From assembly GCA_023379675.1 (NCBI GenBank), contig JAMCPL010000020.1, positions 70,611 through 134,610 on the forward strand: a stretch of 64,000 nt of DNA, given 5' to 3'. Below the pieces are notes generated by a model that was not told the DNA's origin, did not search any database, and saw only the letters and a program-made list of their open reading frames with translations. Origin of the DNA: Actinomycetota bacterium (GTDB lineage: Bacteria; Actinomycetota; Acidimicrobiia; Acidimicrobiales; JAMCPL01). Positions 10,660 to 18,050 of the stretch are shown here, one piece after another. Positions within the stretch are counted from its first letter, which is position 1; every line of letters begins with the position of its first letter. The translations under genes were made by a program, and so were the position numbers.

Positions 10660-11703
10660 TCAGATCTGCCTCATCCATCTATAGTCATTCTCCTGCAGCA
10701 CTCTCATGTCGGGGATCTGGTAGCGCATCTGCGCGCAGCGGTCAATACCGAAACCGAATGCAAATCCACTCCACCGTTCAGTGTCTATTCCCACCGCCTC
10801 GAATACGGCCGGGTGCACCATCCCACACCCGCCCAGTTCTATCCATCCCGTATGCGAACAGGTCCTGCATCCTTCACCCCTGCATATGGCGCATGTGACC
10901 TCGAACTCAGCAGAGGGCTCTGTAAACGGAAAATATGATGGCCTCAGCCTGGAATGCATGCCGGAACCAAAATAGGCGCCAGTAAAATCTTCGATGGTTC
11001 CTGCCAGATTTGCGAAACTTATCCCCTCATCCACCACCAGCCCCTCGATCTGGTGGAATGCAGGAAGATGCCTGGAATCGGGGGTATCCCTGCGGTAGCA
11101 TCGCCCCGGCATGACCGCATAGATGGGAAGTTCTCCAGATTCCATCACATGTATTTGTGTCGGCGAGGTGTGGGTTCTCAACAATACAGTTTCGGGATCT
11201 CCCAATCTCAGGTAAAAAGTGTCCCACATACCTCTGGCAGGATGGGCGGGAGGGATGTTCAGCGCCTCGAAGTTGTACCAATCGGTCTCCACCTCGGGTC
11301 CCTCCACCACGTCGAACCCCATTCCAACAAACACGTCTTCGAGCTCATCTCTCGTACGCTGGACAAGCTGCAGATGGCCTCGTTGCGAAGCGACAGCCTC
11401 AGTCCATTCGGTAAGATCAAGCCTGTCGGCCTCGATTCGCAATATACGTGCCTTTTCCTCGATGACCTTGCGCTGCTGGTCAACACTCTGTTCAATTTCC
11501 TTACGAGCGCCTTCTATGGCCGCGCCAAGAGACCGCCTTGCATCCTCGGCCATCTTGCCGAGAGAGGATCTGGCCATACCAAGCGCTGATCCCTTGCCAA
11601 GCAGGCTATTGCGCAATCTCGCCAGAGCGTCCAGATCCGAAACAGCGGCAATTGCCGACTGAGCCTCCTGGACGATTCTGCCCACATCCACGTTCCTCCC
11701 CAT
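10660..11703 (-). CDS. pheS: Phenylalanine-tRNA ligase alpha subunit
   Basis: 347 residues from the ATG at 11703. I prefer this to the tracked start because it lies one base after the stop of the upstream methyltransferase and yields the conserved N-terminal coiled coil. Class II synthetase motifs are visible: motif 2-like FHQIEGLVVDEG, the GGCGMVHPAVFEAVG segment, and motif 3 GFGFGIDR-like (AFGFGIDRCAQMRY). A CxxC-type cysteine cluster (CAICRGEGCRTC) is present, as in many PheS. It charges tRNA-Phe together with PheT. Confidence 0.96.
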   Translation of the reverse strand: MGRNVDVGRIVQEAQSAIAAVSDLDALARLRNSLLGKGSALGMARSSLGKMAEDARRSLGAAIEGARKEIEQSVDQQRKVIEEKARILRIEADRLDLTEWTEAVASQRGHLQLVQRTRDELEDVFVGMGFDVVEGPEVETDWYNFEALNIPPAHPARGMWDTFYLRLGDPETVLLRTHTSPTQIHVMESGELPIYAVMPGRCYRRDTPDSRHLPAFHQIEGLVVDEGISFANLAGTIEDFTGAYFGSGMHSRLRPSYFPFTEPSAEFEVTCAICRGEGCRTCSHTGWIELGGCGMVHPAVFEAVGIDTERWSGFAFGFGIDRCAQMRYQIPDMRVLQENDYRWMRQI

Positions 11704-11704
11704 G

Positions 11705-12574
11705 TCAATTTCCACTGCTGGGTGCTCCACTACTACATGCTCCACGCTGCCGGACGGCCTCAAAGCACAAAACTGCGCATGCAGTCGCCACATTCAACGA
11801 CTCAACCTCATTTGCAAGTGGTACGGTCACCATGGCATCCATATGACGAGCTATGTTACCAGGTAATCCGCTGCCCTCATTTCCCAGTACCAGCGCAAAG
11901 GGACCCTCAAAGGAATACTCGGTATGTGGAACACCTCCAGTTGCAATCGTTCCGACCACGACCGTACCATCTCTCCGGAATCGTTCCATGACTTCCATCG
12001 CGTCCGCCTCCACAACCGGCATGCCGAACACGCTTCCTGCAGAAGATCTGACAGCCTTCGTCGAATATGGATCTGCGCAGCCCGGTGCAACCACGACTGC
12101 ACCCGCACCCGCGGCCATGGCTACCCGTATTACGGAACCCATGTTCCCGGGATCTCTGACATCCACGCACACTATCGAGAATGTAACACCATCCAATGCG
12201 GCCATGGATGGTTCCGGTCGCGACACAAGGGCAAGTACCGGCTGCGGCGTCATGGTATCAGAGACACGTTTCCACGCCGGTTCCGACAGCACGCACACCG
12301 GTATGCTCCTGGCGGCGGCCATACCGGCCAGCCTGAGAGCAGATGGATCCTCCACGGCATTTTCGTGGAAGTAAAGACCTGTTACCACTACAGGGGAGTC
12401 GAAAGCAAGCTCCACCAGTTTCCACCCTTCGGCCACAAAAAGACCATGCTCCTTGCGCGCACTTGCACTCTTCGACAGATCTCTGAGCCTGTGAACAGTC
12501 CGGTTCCTCGGCGACAAAGGTTGGGCAACCCGCTCAGTCTCCATAGCGCCCGTTCCGGCCAGTGGCATACTCAT
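11705..12574 (-). CDS. SpoU/TrmH-family RNA 2'-O-methyltransferase
   Basis: 289 residues. An N-terminal substrate-binding domain (about 30-110) is followed by the trefoil-knot methyltransferase with motif 1 DVRDPGNMGSVIRVA, motif 2 LVLGNEGSGLP and motif 3 VPLANEVESLNVATA. It methylates a ribose in rRNA or tRNA using SAM; the target base is unknown. The start at 12574 is supported by GGAG 6 nt upstream. Its TGA is followed after 1 nt by the pheS ATG. A SpoU gene between rplT and pheS is common in actinobacteria. Confidence 0.9.
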   Translation of the reverse strand: MSMPLAGTGAMETERVAQPLSPRNRTVHRLRDLSKSASARKEHGLFVAEGWKLVELAFDSPVVVTGLYFHENAVEDPSALRLAGMAAARSIPVCVLSEPAWKRVSDTMTPQPVLALVSRPEPSMAALDGVTFSIVCVDVRDPGNMGSVIRVAMAAGAGAVVVAPGCADPYSTKAVRSSAGSVFGMPVVEADAMEVMERFRRDGTVVVGTIATGGVPHTEYSFEGPFALVLGNEGSGLPGNIARHMDAMVTVPLANEVESLNVATACAVLCFEAVRQRGACSSGAPSSGN

Positions 12575-12601
12575 GCGACTCTCCGCTCACAAAAGCACAG
12601 C

Positions 12602-12701
12602 CGACGGCTAAACGGTTGCCGGTGACGACCGTGGCAACCGAGAATACGACAACGAGCGCTTGCAAGGTATGCTCGACAGCTAAACAGTTACGGGTAACGA
12701 C
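12602..12701. repeat. Imperfect direct repeat, 72-bp period, in rplT-methyltransferase spacer
   Basis: Two 28-bp copies, at 12602-12629 and 12674-12701, share CGAC-GCTAAAC-GTT-C-GGT-ACGAC with four or so differences and lie 72 bp apart. They occupy most of the 150-bp gap between the methyltransferase and rplT. No gene is recognisable in the gap. The spacing is close to other duplications in this window. Confidence 0.6.
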
Positions 12702-12725
12702 AGCGTAGAAGTGCAAGCTCCGATA

Positions 12726-13088
12726 TCAGGTCGAGGACGGTCCAGACTTCACTATATCGATCAGTTTGCTGAAGGTCTCGCCATCCCTTACTGCAATGTC
12801 TGCAAGGGATCTCCTGTCGAGATCAATGCCGGCCCTGCTCAAGCCTGAAATGAACCTACTGTACGACAATCCGTGCTCCCGCGAAGCTGCGTTGATTCTC
12901 TGTATCCACAACTTGCGGAAGTCGCCTTTCCTGGCTCGCCTGTCCCTGTAGGCATACTGGCCAGCATGCATGACCGCTTCATTTGCCGACTTGAAGGTAC
13001 GGCTACGCTCGCCATAGTAACCTTTAGCCTGTTCCAGTATTGCGCGATGGTGCTTCCTCCCATGTACTCCACGCTTTACCCTTGCCAT
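12726..13088 (-). CDS. rplT: 50S ribosomal protein L20
   Basis: 120 residues. The conserved N-terminal basic extension [18 protein letters not shown] and the [21 protein letters not shown] region identify L20, an early 23S rRNA assembly protein. A strong AGGAGG ribosome-binding site precedes the ATG. It lies in the usual infC-rpmI-rplT order. Confidence 0.98.
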   Translation of the reverse strand: MARVKRGVHGRKHHRAILEQAKGYYGERSRTFKSANEAVMHAGQYAYRDRRARKGDFRKLWIQRINAASREHGLSYSRFISGLSRAGIDLDRRSLADIAVRDGETFSKLIDIVKSGPSST

Positions 13089-13113
13089 CTGTGGTTTTCC
13101 TCCTAGCTTGCGA

Positions 13114-13155
13114 GCCCGTCACCGCGGGCCCACTCATCCTCGAAGTCATCTTCGA
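13114..13155 (-). promoter_or_regulatory. Hairpins in rpmI-rplT spacer
   Basis: The rpmI-rplT gap is 116 bp, longer than is common. It holds two small inverted repeats: TCGAAG/CTTCGA with a 4-nt loop (13140-13155) and GCCCG/CGGGC with a 6-nt loop (13114-13129), the latter about 9 nt upstream of the rplT AGGAGG. L20 is known to autoregulate its operon in other bacteria by binding mRNA structure. That these hairpins serve that role is inference. Confidence 0.3.
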
Positions 13156-13204
13156 TACAACACACCATTAAAACTACTTACGACATTCCCGCCGCGCGCA
13201 CGAG

Positions 13205-13399
13205 CTAAAGCCCGAGCAGGCGCCTGGCTTCCCTCCGGTCGCCGCTGGACAATTCCGACTCATGTCCCAGCCGCCTCAACCTCTTCGAATTTTTCTTCGC
13301 CAGGAGATGCGAACGCATGGCATGCCTGCGCATGAGCTTGCCGCTTCCTGTGACTCTGAAGCGTGCCGCCGCTCCGCTATGGGTCTTCATCTTGGGCAT
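13205..13399 (-). CDS. rpmI: 50S ribosomal protein L35
   Basis: 64 residues, starting [21 protein letters not shown], the invariant L35 N-terminus, followed by a basic [13 protein letters not shown] helix. It sits between infC and rplT on the same strand. Confidence 0.98.
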   Translation of the reverse strand: MPKMKTHSGAAARFRVTGSGKLMRRHAMRSHLLAKKNSKRLRRLGHESELSSGDRREARRLLGL

Positions 13400-13439
13400 A
13401 CCTGTAATTTCCTTTCAACTCCTCTGAACAATATAGCAC

Positions 13440-14150
13440 TCATAGGCCAAGTGAAATCTCGACATCCCCGACACCCCCTACTTGCCTGCCATCGTCTTTC
13501 ACTTGCGTCCCGCCGCCAGCCGTGACGGCCTCGCCAACTTGGAGACGCTTGCCATTGCTGCGAGCTGTATCTTCAACCTCCGCTATACCTGCATCACCCT
13601 CGACTGAATTGGATGCATGCTTCCGCTGCCTATCCGGTGCGAGAATCATCACCATATTCTTGCCATCCAGCTTGGCCTCGTTCTCCACCTTGCCAATCGA
13701 CGCCACCCGTTCAAGAACGCCGTCCAGTATCTTCTTGCCAAGTTCCGGATACACCACCTCCCGGCCTCTGAACATAATGGTCACCTTGACCTTGTGACCT
13801 TCCAGCAGGAACTTCTCAACCTGCCTGGTCTTGGTATCGAAGTCGCCCGAACCAATTTTCGGCCGGTACTTCATCTCTTTGAGGATAGTACTCGATCCCT
13901 TGCGCTTTGTCTCGCGCGCCTTCTGCTCAGTGTCAAACTTGTACTTACCGTAATCCATGAGCCGGCAAACCGGAGGGTCGGCCAGAGGAGCCACCTCCAC
14001 GAGATCCAGATCGTACCTTCTTGCCATGGACATTGCCTCAGCAGTAGACTTGATTCCAAGCTGTTTTCCATCCGCACCGACAAGGCGGACCTGGCGCACC
14101 TTGATGTCTTGGTTGACTCTTACGCCATTCTCTTTTGTGGTAGTCGCTAT
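13440..14150 (-). CDS. infC: Translation initiation factor IF-3, ATA start
   Basis: 236 residues if started at ATA 14150. The tracked GTG start (14099) would remove conserved N-terminal residues: reading upstream in frame gives RVNQDIKVRQVRLVGADG, matching the family's RVNEQIR-VRLIG region. No ATG, GTG or TTG exists in frame upstream before the stop. AAGGAG lies 7 nt before the ATA. E. coli infC starts at the rare AUU codon and is autoregulated through it, so a non-canonical start is credible. The DYGKYKFD linker and the C-domain KVTIMFRGRE are intact. A 55-residue Gly/Asp-rich C-terminal tail is extra. Confidence 0.93.
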   Translation of the reverse strand: MATTTKENGVRVNQDIKVRQVRLVGADGKQLGIKSTAEAMSMARRYDLDLVEVAPLADPPVCRLMDYGKYKFDTEQKARETKRKGSSTILKEMKYRPKIGSGDFDTKTRQVEKFLLEGHKVKVTIMFRGREVVYPELGKKILDGVLERVASIGKVENEAKLDGKNMVMILAPDRQRKHASNSVEGDAGIAEVEDTARSNGKRLQVGEAVTAGGGTQVKDDGRQVGGVGDVEISLGL

Positions 14151-14238
14151 TGACAGTCTCCTTAATCCCTGATTCGCTGCAAGTGTCTCAATTGTTTCAT
14201 TTCAATCCATACCCACCCTTGCGAGTGGATAGGACAAT

Positions 14239-14267
14239 CTTATACAACACATCTCCGTAGAGTACAA
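14239..14267 (-). promoter_or_regulatory. Candidate promoter for infC operon
   Basis: On the minus strand TTGTAC (14267-14262) and TATAAG (14244-14239) are separated by exactly 17 bp. A start site near 14232 would leave an untranslated leader of about 80 nt before the ATA start of infC. Assigned by pattern only. Confidence 0.4.
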
Positions 14268-14366
14268 CCTCAACATCACCTTACGGTACTTTTCCGTACA
14301 GTGCAGAGCATCCACTGTTATCTACGGCGCTTTTCCCGGCCTTTACAAGATACTACACTAGCAGAT

Positions 14367-14891
14367 ATGAGTACACTATGGACACCCGAAGGAGAATGGC
14401 CGGTGGGCAACCCCAGCTCTGCACAGCCCGATACACAGCCCGATACACAGCGATCATCGCGCGCCCGTAATGACTCGACACAGGAGGTATCGCCAGATCG
14501 GGCACAGCCCCACAAGCAAACTGCCACCAGTGAATCCCGTGCAGCTTCGACAACCACCAGCGCTCACACGCAATCCGCCTCCTCCGCGGACGCCCCGGAA
14601 CAGGTGGATGCTGAAATGGAACGGCTCCGTCACGAGCTGGCAAATACGCCCGCCGAGGTTGTCGTCTCCAACCACGCTTATGGATTGTTCGAACTCGCCG
14701 CCGTATATCTCTCCGAGAAGCCGCCAAAGTTGCCCCAGGCACAGCTGGCCATTGATGCTCTAGGCGGCCTTGTAGCTGGAGTAAAGGGTAGGCTTGGAGA
14801 TTCGGAAAAGACCATAGACGATGCTCTGGCTCAGATAAGGCTCGCTTACCTCCAGATATCCAAGTCACAACCGGCCAATGACGGCACCTGA
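14367..14891 (+). CDS. DUF1844-like conserved actinobacterial protein
   Basis: 174 residues from the ATG of MSTLWTPEGEWPV, the conserved start of this group; the tracked ATG 22 codons upstream looks spurious. A Ser/Thr/Gln-rich disordered stretch (residues about 15-80) precedes the conserved domain TPAEVVVSNHAYGLFELAA...LAIDALGGLVAGVKGRLG. This short helical protein family (DUF1844-type) of unknown function is often found beside infC in actinobacteria. It is divergent from infC and precedes tyrS. Confidence 0.75.
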   Translation: MSTLWTPEGEWPVGNPSSAQPDTQPDTQRSSRARNDSTQEVSPDRAQPHKQTATSESRAASTTTSAHTQSASSADAPEQVDAEMERLRHELANTPAEVVVSNHAYGLFELAAVYLSEKPPKLPQAQLAIDALGGLVAGVKGRLGDSEKTIDDALAQIRLAYLQISKSQPANDGT

Positions 14892-15017
14892 ACTATTCCA
14901 GTCAATTGAATTGCTCCGGCCTGCTAACCTACTCCGGCCTATTGAATTGCTCTTGCCCGCTGGACGGGCACGGCGCTGCCAGGCAGGAATTACCATCAGT
15001 ATCGTGACTTCAGAACC

Positions 15018-16307
15018 ATGAATCTTTCTCACGACCTTAAATATCGCGGGCTCATATACCAGGTGACGTCCACATACCTGCTTGACATGCTGGACGAGTC
15101 TGGCTCACCGAGTAGCCGGGAACTTACCTGCTACGCGGGATTCGATCCCACTGCAGCCAGCCTCCACCTCGGTAACCTCATGCAAATCCAACTCCTGCGA
15201 AGGCTGCAACTGGCTGGCATCCGCGTAATTGCACTGGCGGGGGGAGGAACCGGACTTATAGGTGACCCATCTGGAAAGGCATCCGAGCGACCCATGATGA
15301 GCCTGGATGCGCACCGGGCCAATCTCGAACGCATCACCCTGCAGCTGGGCAACCTGCTTGATCTCTCCAGGGGAACCGCTACGGTACTGGACAACTCCGA
15401 ATGGTTGGTCCCCCTGAAGCTGGTGGACTTCCTGCGAGACATCGGTAAACACTTTACGGTTAGCCAGATGACAGCCAAGGAGTCAGTAAAGAGCCGGCTG
15501 GGCAGGCCCGATCGGGGAATGTCGTTTACAGAGTTCGCCTACATGCTGCTACAGGCATATGACTTTCTGCATCTGTTCGACAATTACAATTGCCGTCTCC
15601 AAACTGGAGCCAGCGATCAATGGGGGAATATCACGATGGGTGTAGAGTTGATCGGCAGGGTACGTAAAACCACGGCATACGGCTTGACCACTCCCCTCCT
15701 ACTCCGAGCGGATGGCTCGAAATTCGGCAAGACTGAAGATGGGACGATATGGTTGGACCCAGCACTCACCAGCCCATACCAGATGTACCAGTACCTTGTA
15801 AGGGTGGAAGATGCCGAAGTTGTGTCATACCTGAAGCTCCTCACATTCCTAACGCATGAAGATATAGATACCCTCGAGGAAGCCATCAAATCAAGACCTG
15901 AGAAAAGAGAGGCCCAGACGGTGCTCGCCCGGGAGATATGCACAATCGTGCATGGAGAAGATCAGGCTCACCGCGCTGAGTTTGCGTCGAGCGCCATCTT
16001 CAGCGAAAATGTACGTGCTCTTGACGAGCATACTTTCACCGAGGTGTTCGCGGATACCCCTCACACCACTGTCTCCAGAGCGGCTTTGGGTGGTAATGGA
16101 TACGACATAGTGGATGCGCTGGTAATTACGGGACTCGTACCCTCGAAAGGCAGGGCGCGTGCGAACCTGGAACAAGGTGGTGTATATCTCAACAATAAAC
16201 GCCTGGGCACTCCCGGTGGTTCGATCACCGAAAATGACCTCATCCACGGTAAGTTCGCCCTCGTGAGGCGTGGAAAGAAGGATTACCACATACTGGAGTT
16301 CCTGTGA
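15018..16307 (+). CDS. tyrS: Tyrosine-tRNA ligase
   Basis: 429 residues, class I synthetase. The HIGH motif appears as HLGN (residues 50-53) after YAGFDPTAASL. Tyrosine-binding residues lie in FTEFAYMLLQAYDF and GASDQWGNI. The KMSKS-equivalent loop is KFGKT near residue 235. The C-terminus is an S4 RNA-binding domain (GRARANLEQGGVYLNNKRL). KFGKT places it in the bacterial TyrRS group. A 31-codon membrane peptide starts one base after its stop. Confidence 0.97.
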   Translation: MNLSHDLKYRGLIYQVTSTYLLDMLDESGSPSSRELTCYAGFDPTAASLHLGNLMQIQLLRRLQLAGIRVIALAGGGTGLIGDPSGKASERPMMSLDAHRANLERITLQLGNLLDLSRGTATVLDNSEWLVPLKLVDFLRDIGKHFTVSQMTAKESVKSRLGRPDRGMSFTEFAYMLLQAYDFLHLFDNYNCRLQTGASDQWGNITMGVELIGRVRKTTAYGLTTPLLLRADGSKFGKTEDGTIWLDPALTSPYQMYQYLVRVEDAEVVSYLKLLTFLTHEDIDTLEEAIKSRPEKREAQTVLAREICTIVHGEDQAHRAEFASSAIFSENVRALDEHTFTEVFADTPHTTVSRAALGGNGYDIVDALVITGLVPSKGRARANLEQGGVYLNNKRLGTPGGSITENDLIHGKFALVRRGKKDYHILEFL

Positions 16308-16308
16308 A

Positions 16309-16404
16309 ATGTCACTAACCCTGATCGAATATATCGCTTCAATGTCCATCGTGGTCGCAGCGCTTGGAATAGCATTCCTCGTGATATTCTGGCACCACGG
16401 CTGA
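16309..16404 (+). CDS. 31-aa single-pass membrane peptide coupled to tyrS
   Basis: An ATG two bases after the tyrS TGA opens a 31-codon ORF ending at TGA 16402-16404. The peptide has a short polar start (MSLTLIEYIA) and one continuous hydrophobic helix (SIVVAALGIAFLVIFW) ending HHG. It is too short for the ORF track. The near-overlap and the clear transmembrane pattern support a real small protein translated by reinitiation. No family is recognised. Confidence 0.45.
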   Translation: MSLTLIEYIASMSIVVAALGIAFLVIFWHHG

Positions 16405-16470
16405 GACGGATCAAAGCACCTCCTGGATGCCAATATATCGTATTATAACTGTATTTGCCGGTTAGGGTGG

Positions 16471-17583
16471 TTAGAGCAACTCCTCGATGTCGGTGTATGG
16501 CAAGTTGTGGGCTTCGGATACGGGCTCAGACAGCAGGCCGCCCTGGTGAGTGGCGAGCCCCCTGGCAAGCGCCCCGTCCCTCCTGCATGCATCCTTCCAA
16601 CCATGATTGGCGATGGACACCACATAGGGCATGGTCACGTTGGTCAGCGCAAAAGTGGACGTATGGGGCACCGCCCCGGGCATATTGGCCACGCAATAAA
16701 AGATGGAGCCACCAACTGTGAAAGTCGGGTTGGAATGCGTCGTCGGTCGTGAGGATTCGAAACATCCACCTTGGTCGATGGAGATATCTACGAGAGCGCT
16801 GCCCGTCTTCATCCTGTTCACGAGATCATCCGTTACAAGTTTGGGTGCTCGAGCCCCTGGTATCAATACCGATCCGATGACCAAATCAGCATCGAGGCAG
16901 GCCCTCTCTATCTCGTATGCATTGGAGGCTATAGTTTCAATCTGGCCCCTGTAAATGTGGTCCGCCACACGCAACTTGTCCACATTGGTGTCTAGGAGTT
17001 GCACCCTGGCCTGCATCCCGACGGCAATGGCTGTGGCATTCATTCCCGCCACACCTGCGCCAAGCACCACGACCTTGCCTGGATGTACTCCTGGTACACC
17101 GCCGAGCAATATTCCCCTGCCTCCCATCTCTCTTTCCAGACACCTTGCACCCTCCTGGGGAGCCATCCGTCCTGCCACCTCTGACATGGGAGCAAGAAGC
17201 GGGAGCGTCCCGCCCGGCAGGCCTACGGTTTCGTAGGCTATTGAAGTAATACCGGAATCCAGTAACGCCCTTGTACATTCCAATGATGCAGCCAGATGTA
17301 GGTAAGTAAAGAGCACCAGCCCCTCTCTCAGCCGGTGATACTCACTTGGTATAGGCTCTTTCACCTTGAGCACAAGATCCGATCTTTCCCAAAGCTCATC
17401 AGGATTGGGCATTATCTCTGCTCCGGCCGCTCGAAAACTCTCGTCATTCAAGGACGACCCCAAGCCGGCCCCCTTCTCCACCAGCACCTCATGGCCATGT
17501 GTCACAAGCTCTCTTGTACCCGAGGGCGTAATGGCTATACGCGCCTCCATATCCTTCAGCTCTGCGGGGACTCCGATCCTCAT
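16471..17583 (-). CDS. ald: Alanine dehydrogenase
   Basis: 370 residues, the family length. It interconverts L-alanine and pyruvate plus ammonia with NAD. Markers are MRIGVPAELK(D/N), catalytic Lys in LKVKEP, the active-site His in FTYLHLAA, and the Rossmann GAGVAGMNATAIAVGM. The C-terminal NVTMPYVVSIANHGW segment is typical of Ald. The ATG overlaps the TGA of an upstream mini-ORF chain (see the repeat entry). tyrS and its small peptide converge on it. Confidence 0.96.
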   Translation of the reverse strand: MRIGVPAELKDMEARIAITPSGTRELVTHGHEVLVEKGAGLGSSLNDESFRAAGAEIMPNPDELWERSDLVLKVKEPIPSEYHRLREGLVLFTYLHLAASLECTRALLDSGITSIAYETVGLPGGTLPLLAPMSEVAGRMAPQEGARCLEREMGGRGILLGGVPGVHPGKVVVLGAGVAGMNATAIAVGMQARVQLLDTNVDKLRVADHIYRGQIETIASNAYEIERACLDADLVIGSVLIPGARAPKLVTDDLVNRMKTGSALVDISIDQGGCFESSRPTTHSNPTFTVGGSIFYCVANMPGAVPHTSTFALTNVTMPYVVSIANHGWKDACRRDGALARGLATHQGGLLSEPVSEAHNLPYTDIEELL

Positions 17584-17651
17584 CTCGTTCTCCTTTTCAC
17601 CATATTCTCCTTTTCACCATATTCTCCTTTTCACCGTATTCTCCTTTTCAT
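17584..17651 (-). repeat. 17-bp tandem repeat of Shine-Dalgarno units upstream of ald
   Basis: Immediately before the ald ATG, the unit GTGAAAAGGAGAATATG occurs in four tandem copies on the minus strand; the first starts ATG and the last is altered at its 3' end. Every unit contains AAAAGGAG, and every unit can be read as a six-codon ORF (MKRRIW-type). The TGA of each unit overlaps the GTG of the next, and the last TGA overlaps the ald ATG. Copy-number change by slippage would alter the number of ribosome-binding sites. Confidence 0.9.
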
Positions 17652-17920
17652 GACTGGTGCAGGTTTTTGTAATCGCCTGCAATTGCATTATGCCGTCAGT
17701 ATAGATGGCGACGACTCGTTGCCTTGCCGACCGGTCACCTACCGGGACCCCCCGGCATGTGCCGGTACCACCTCACGACCCAACCGGCAATGACCACACA
17801 CGGCGGCGAGCATATTTATCGACATCAAGGTACCATTTGATACGCTTGTACCGAACTAGACAAACTCCGCCAGGTAAGTCCCGCCAGGCCAGCTCCGCCA
17901 CATCACGTAGCCGCCAACCC
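17652..17920. other. Gene-free spacer between ald and the pyrimidine operon
   Basis: No ORF with a recognisable product is seen on either strand here. The ald and aminotransferase operons diverge from this stretch. Several GCCAG-type short repeats occur near 17875-17900 (CCGCCAGG, CCGCCAC), but I see no clear structured RNA. Confidence 0.4.
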
Positions 17921-17968
17921 ACGCATCATGTATGGCTGCGGGGCCCGTTCGCTACATGTTGATCATTG
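17921..17968 (+). promoter_or_regulatory. Regulon operator copy A
   Basis: An upstream half ACGCATCATGTAT (17921-17933), 6 bp later GGGGCCC, then GTTCGCTACATGTTGATCAT ending ATTG at 17968. Near-identical elements precede two other operons in this window. The half-site ATCATGTA is a partial inverted copy of TACATGTTGAT. The 3' end overlaps the -35 box, a position typical of activator sites. The regulator is most likely the local PucR protein, by inference. Confidence 0.75.
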
Positions 17969-17994
17969 TCACGAGATGGCGTGGCTACTAGTGT
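17966..17994 (+). promoter_or_regulatory. Promoter of operon A
   Basis: TTGTCA (17966-17971), a 17-bp spacer, and TAGTGT (17989-17994). The same layout (TTGNCR, 17 bp, TANNGT) follows the other two operator copies. The predicted start site near 18001 lies about 50 nt before the first codon at 18051. Confidence 0.6.
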
Positions 17995-18050
17995 AACCAA
18001 CATGGGAATTACTCCGGAAACGAGAACCGGCAACCCGTGTCGCATCCAAG

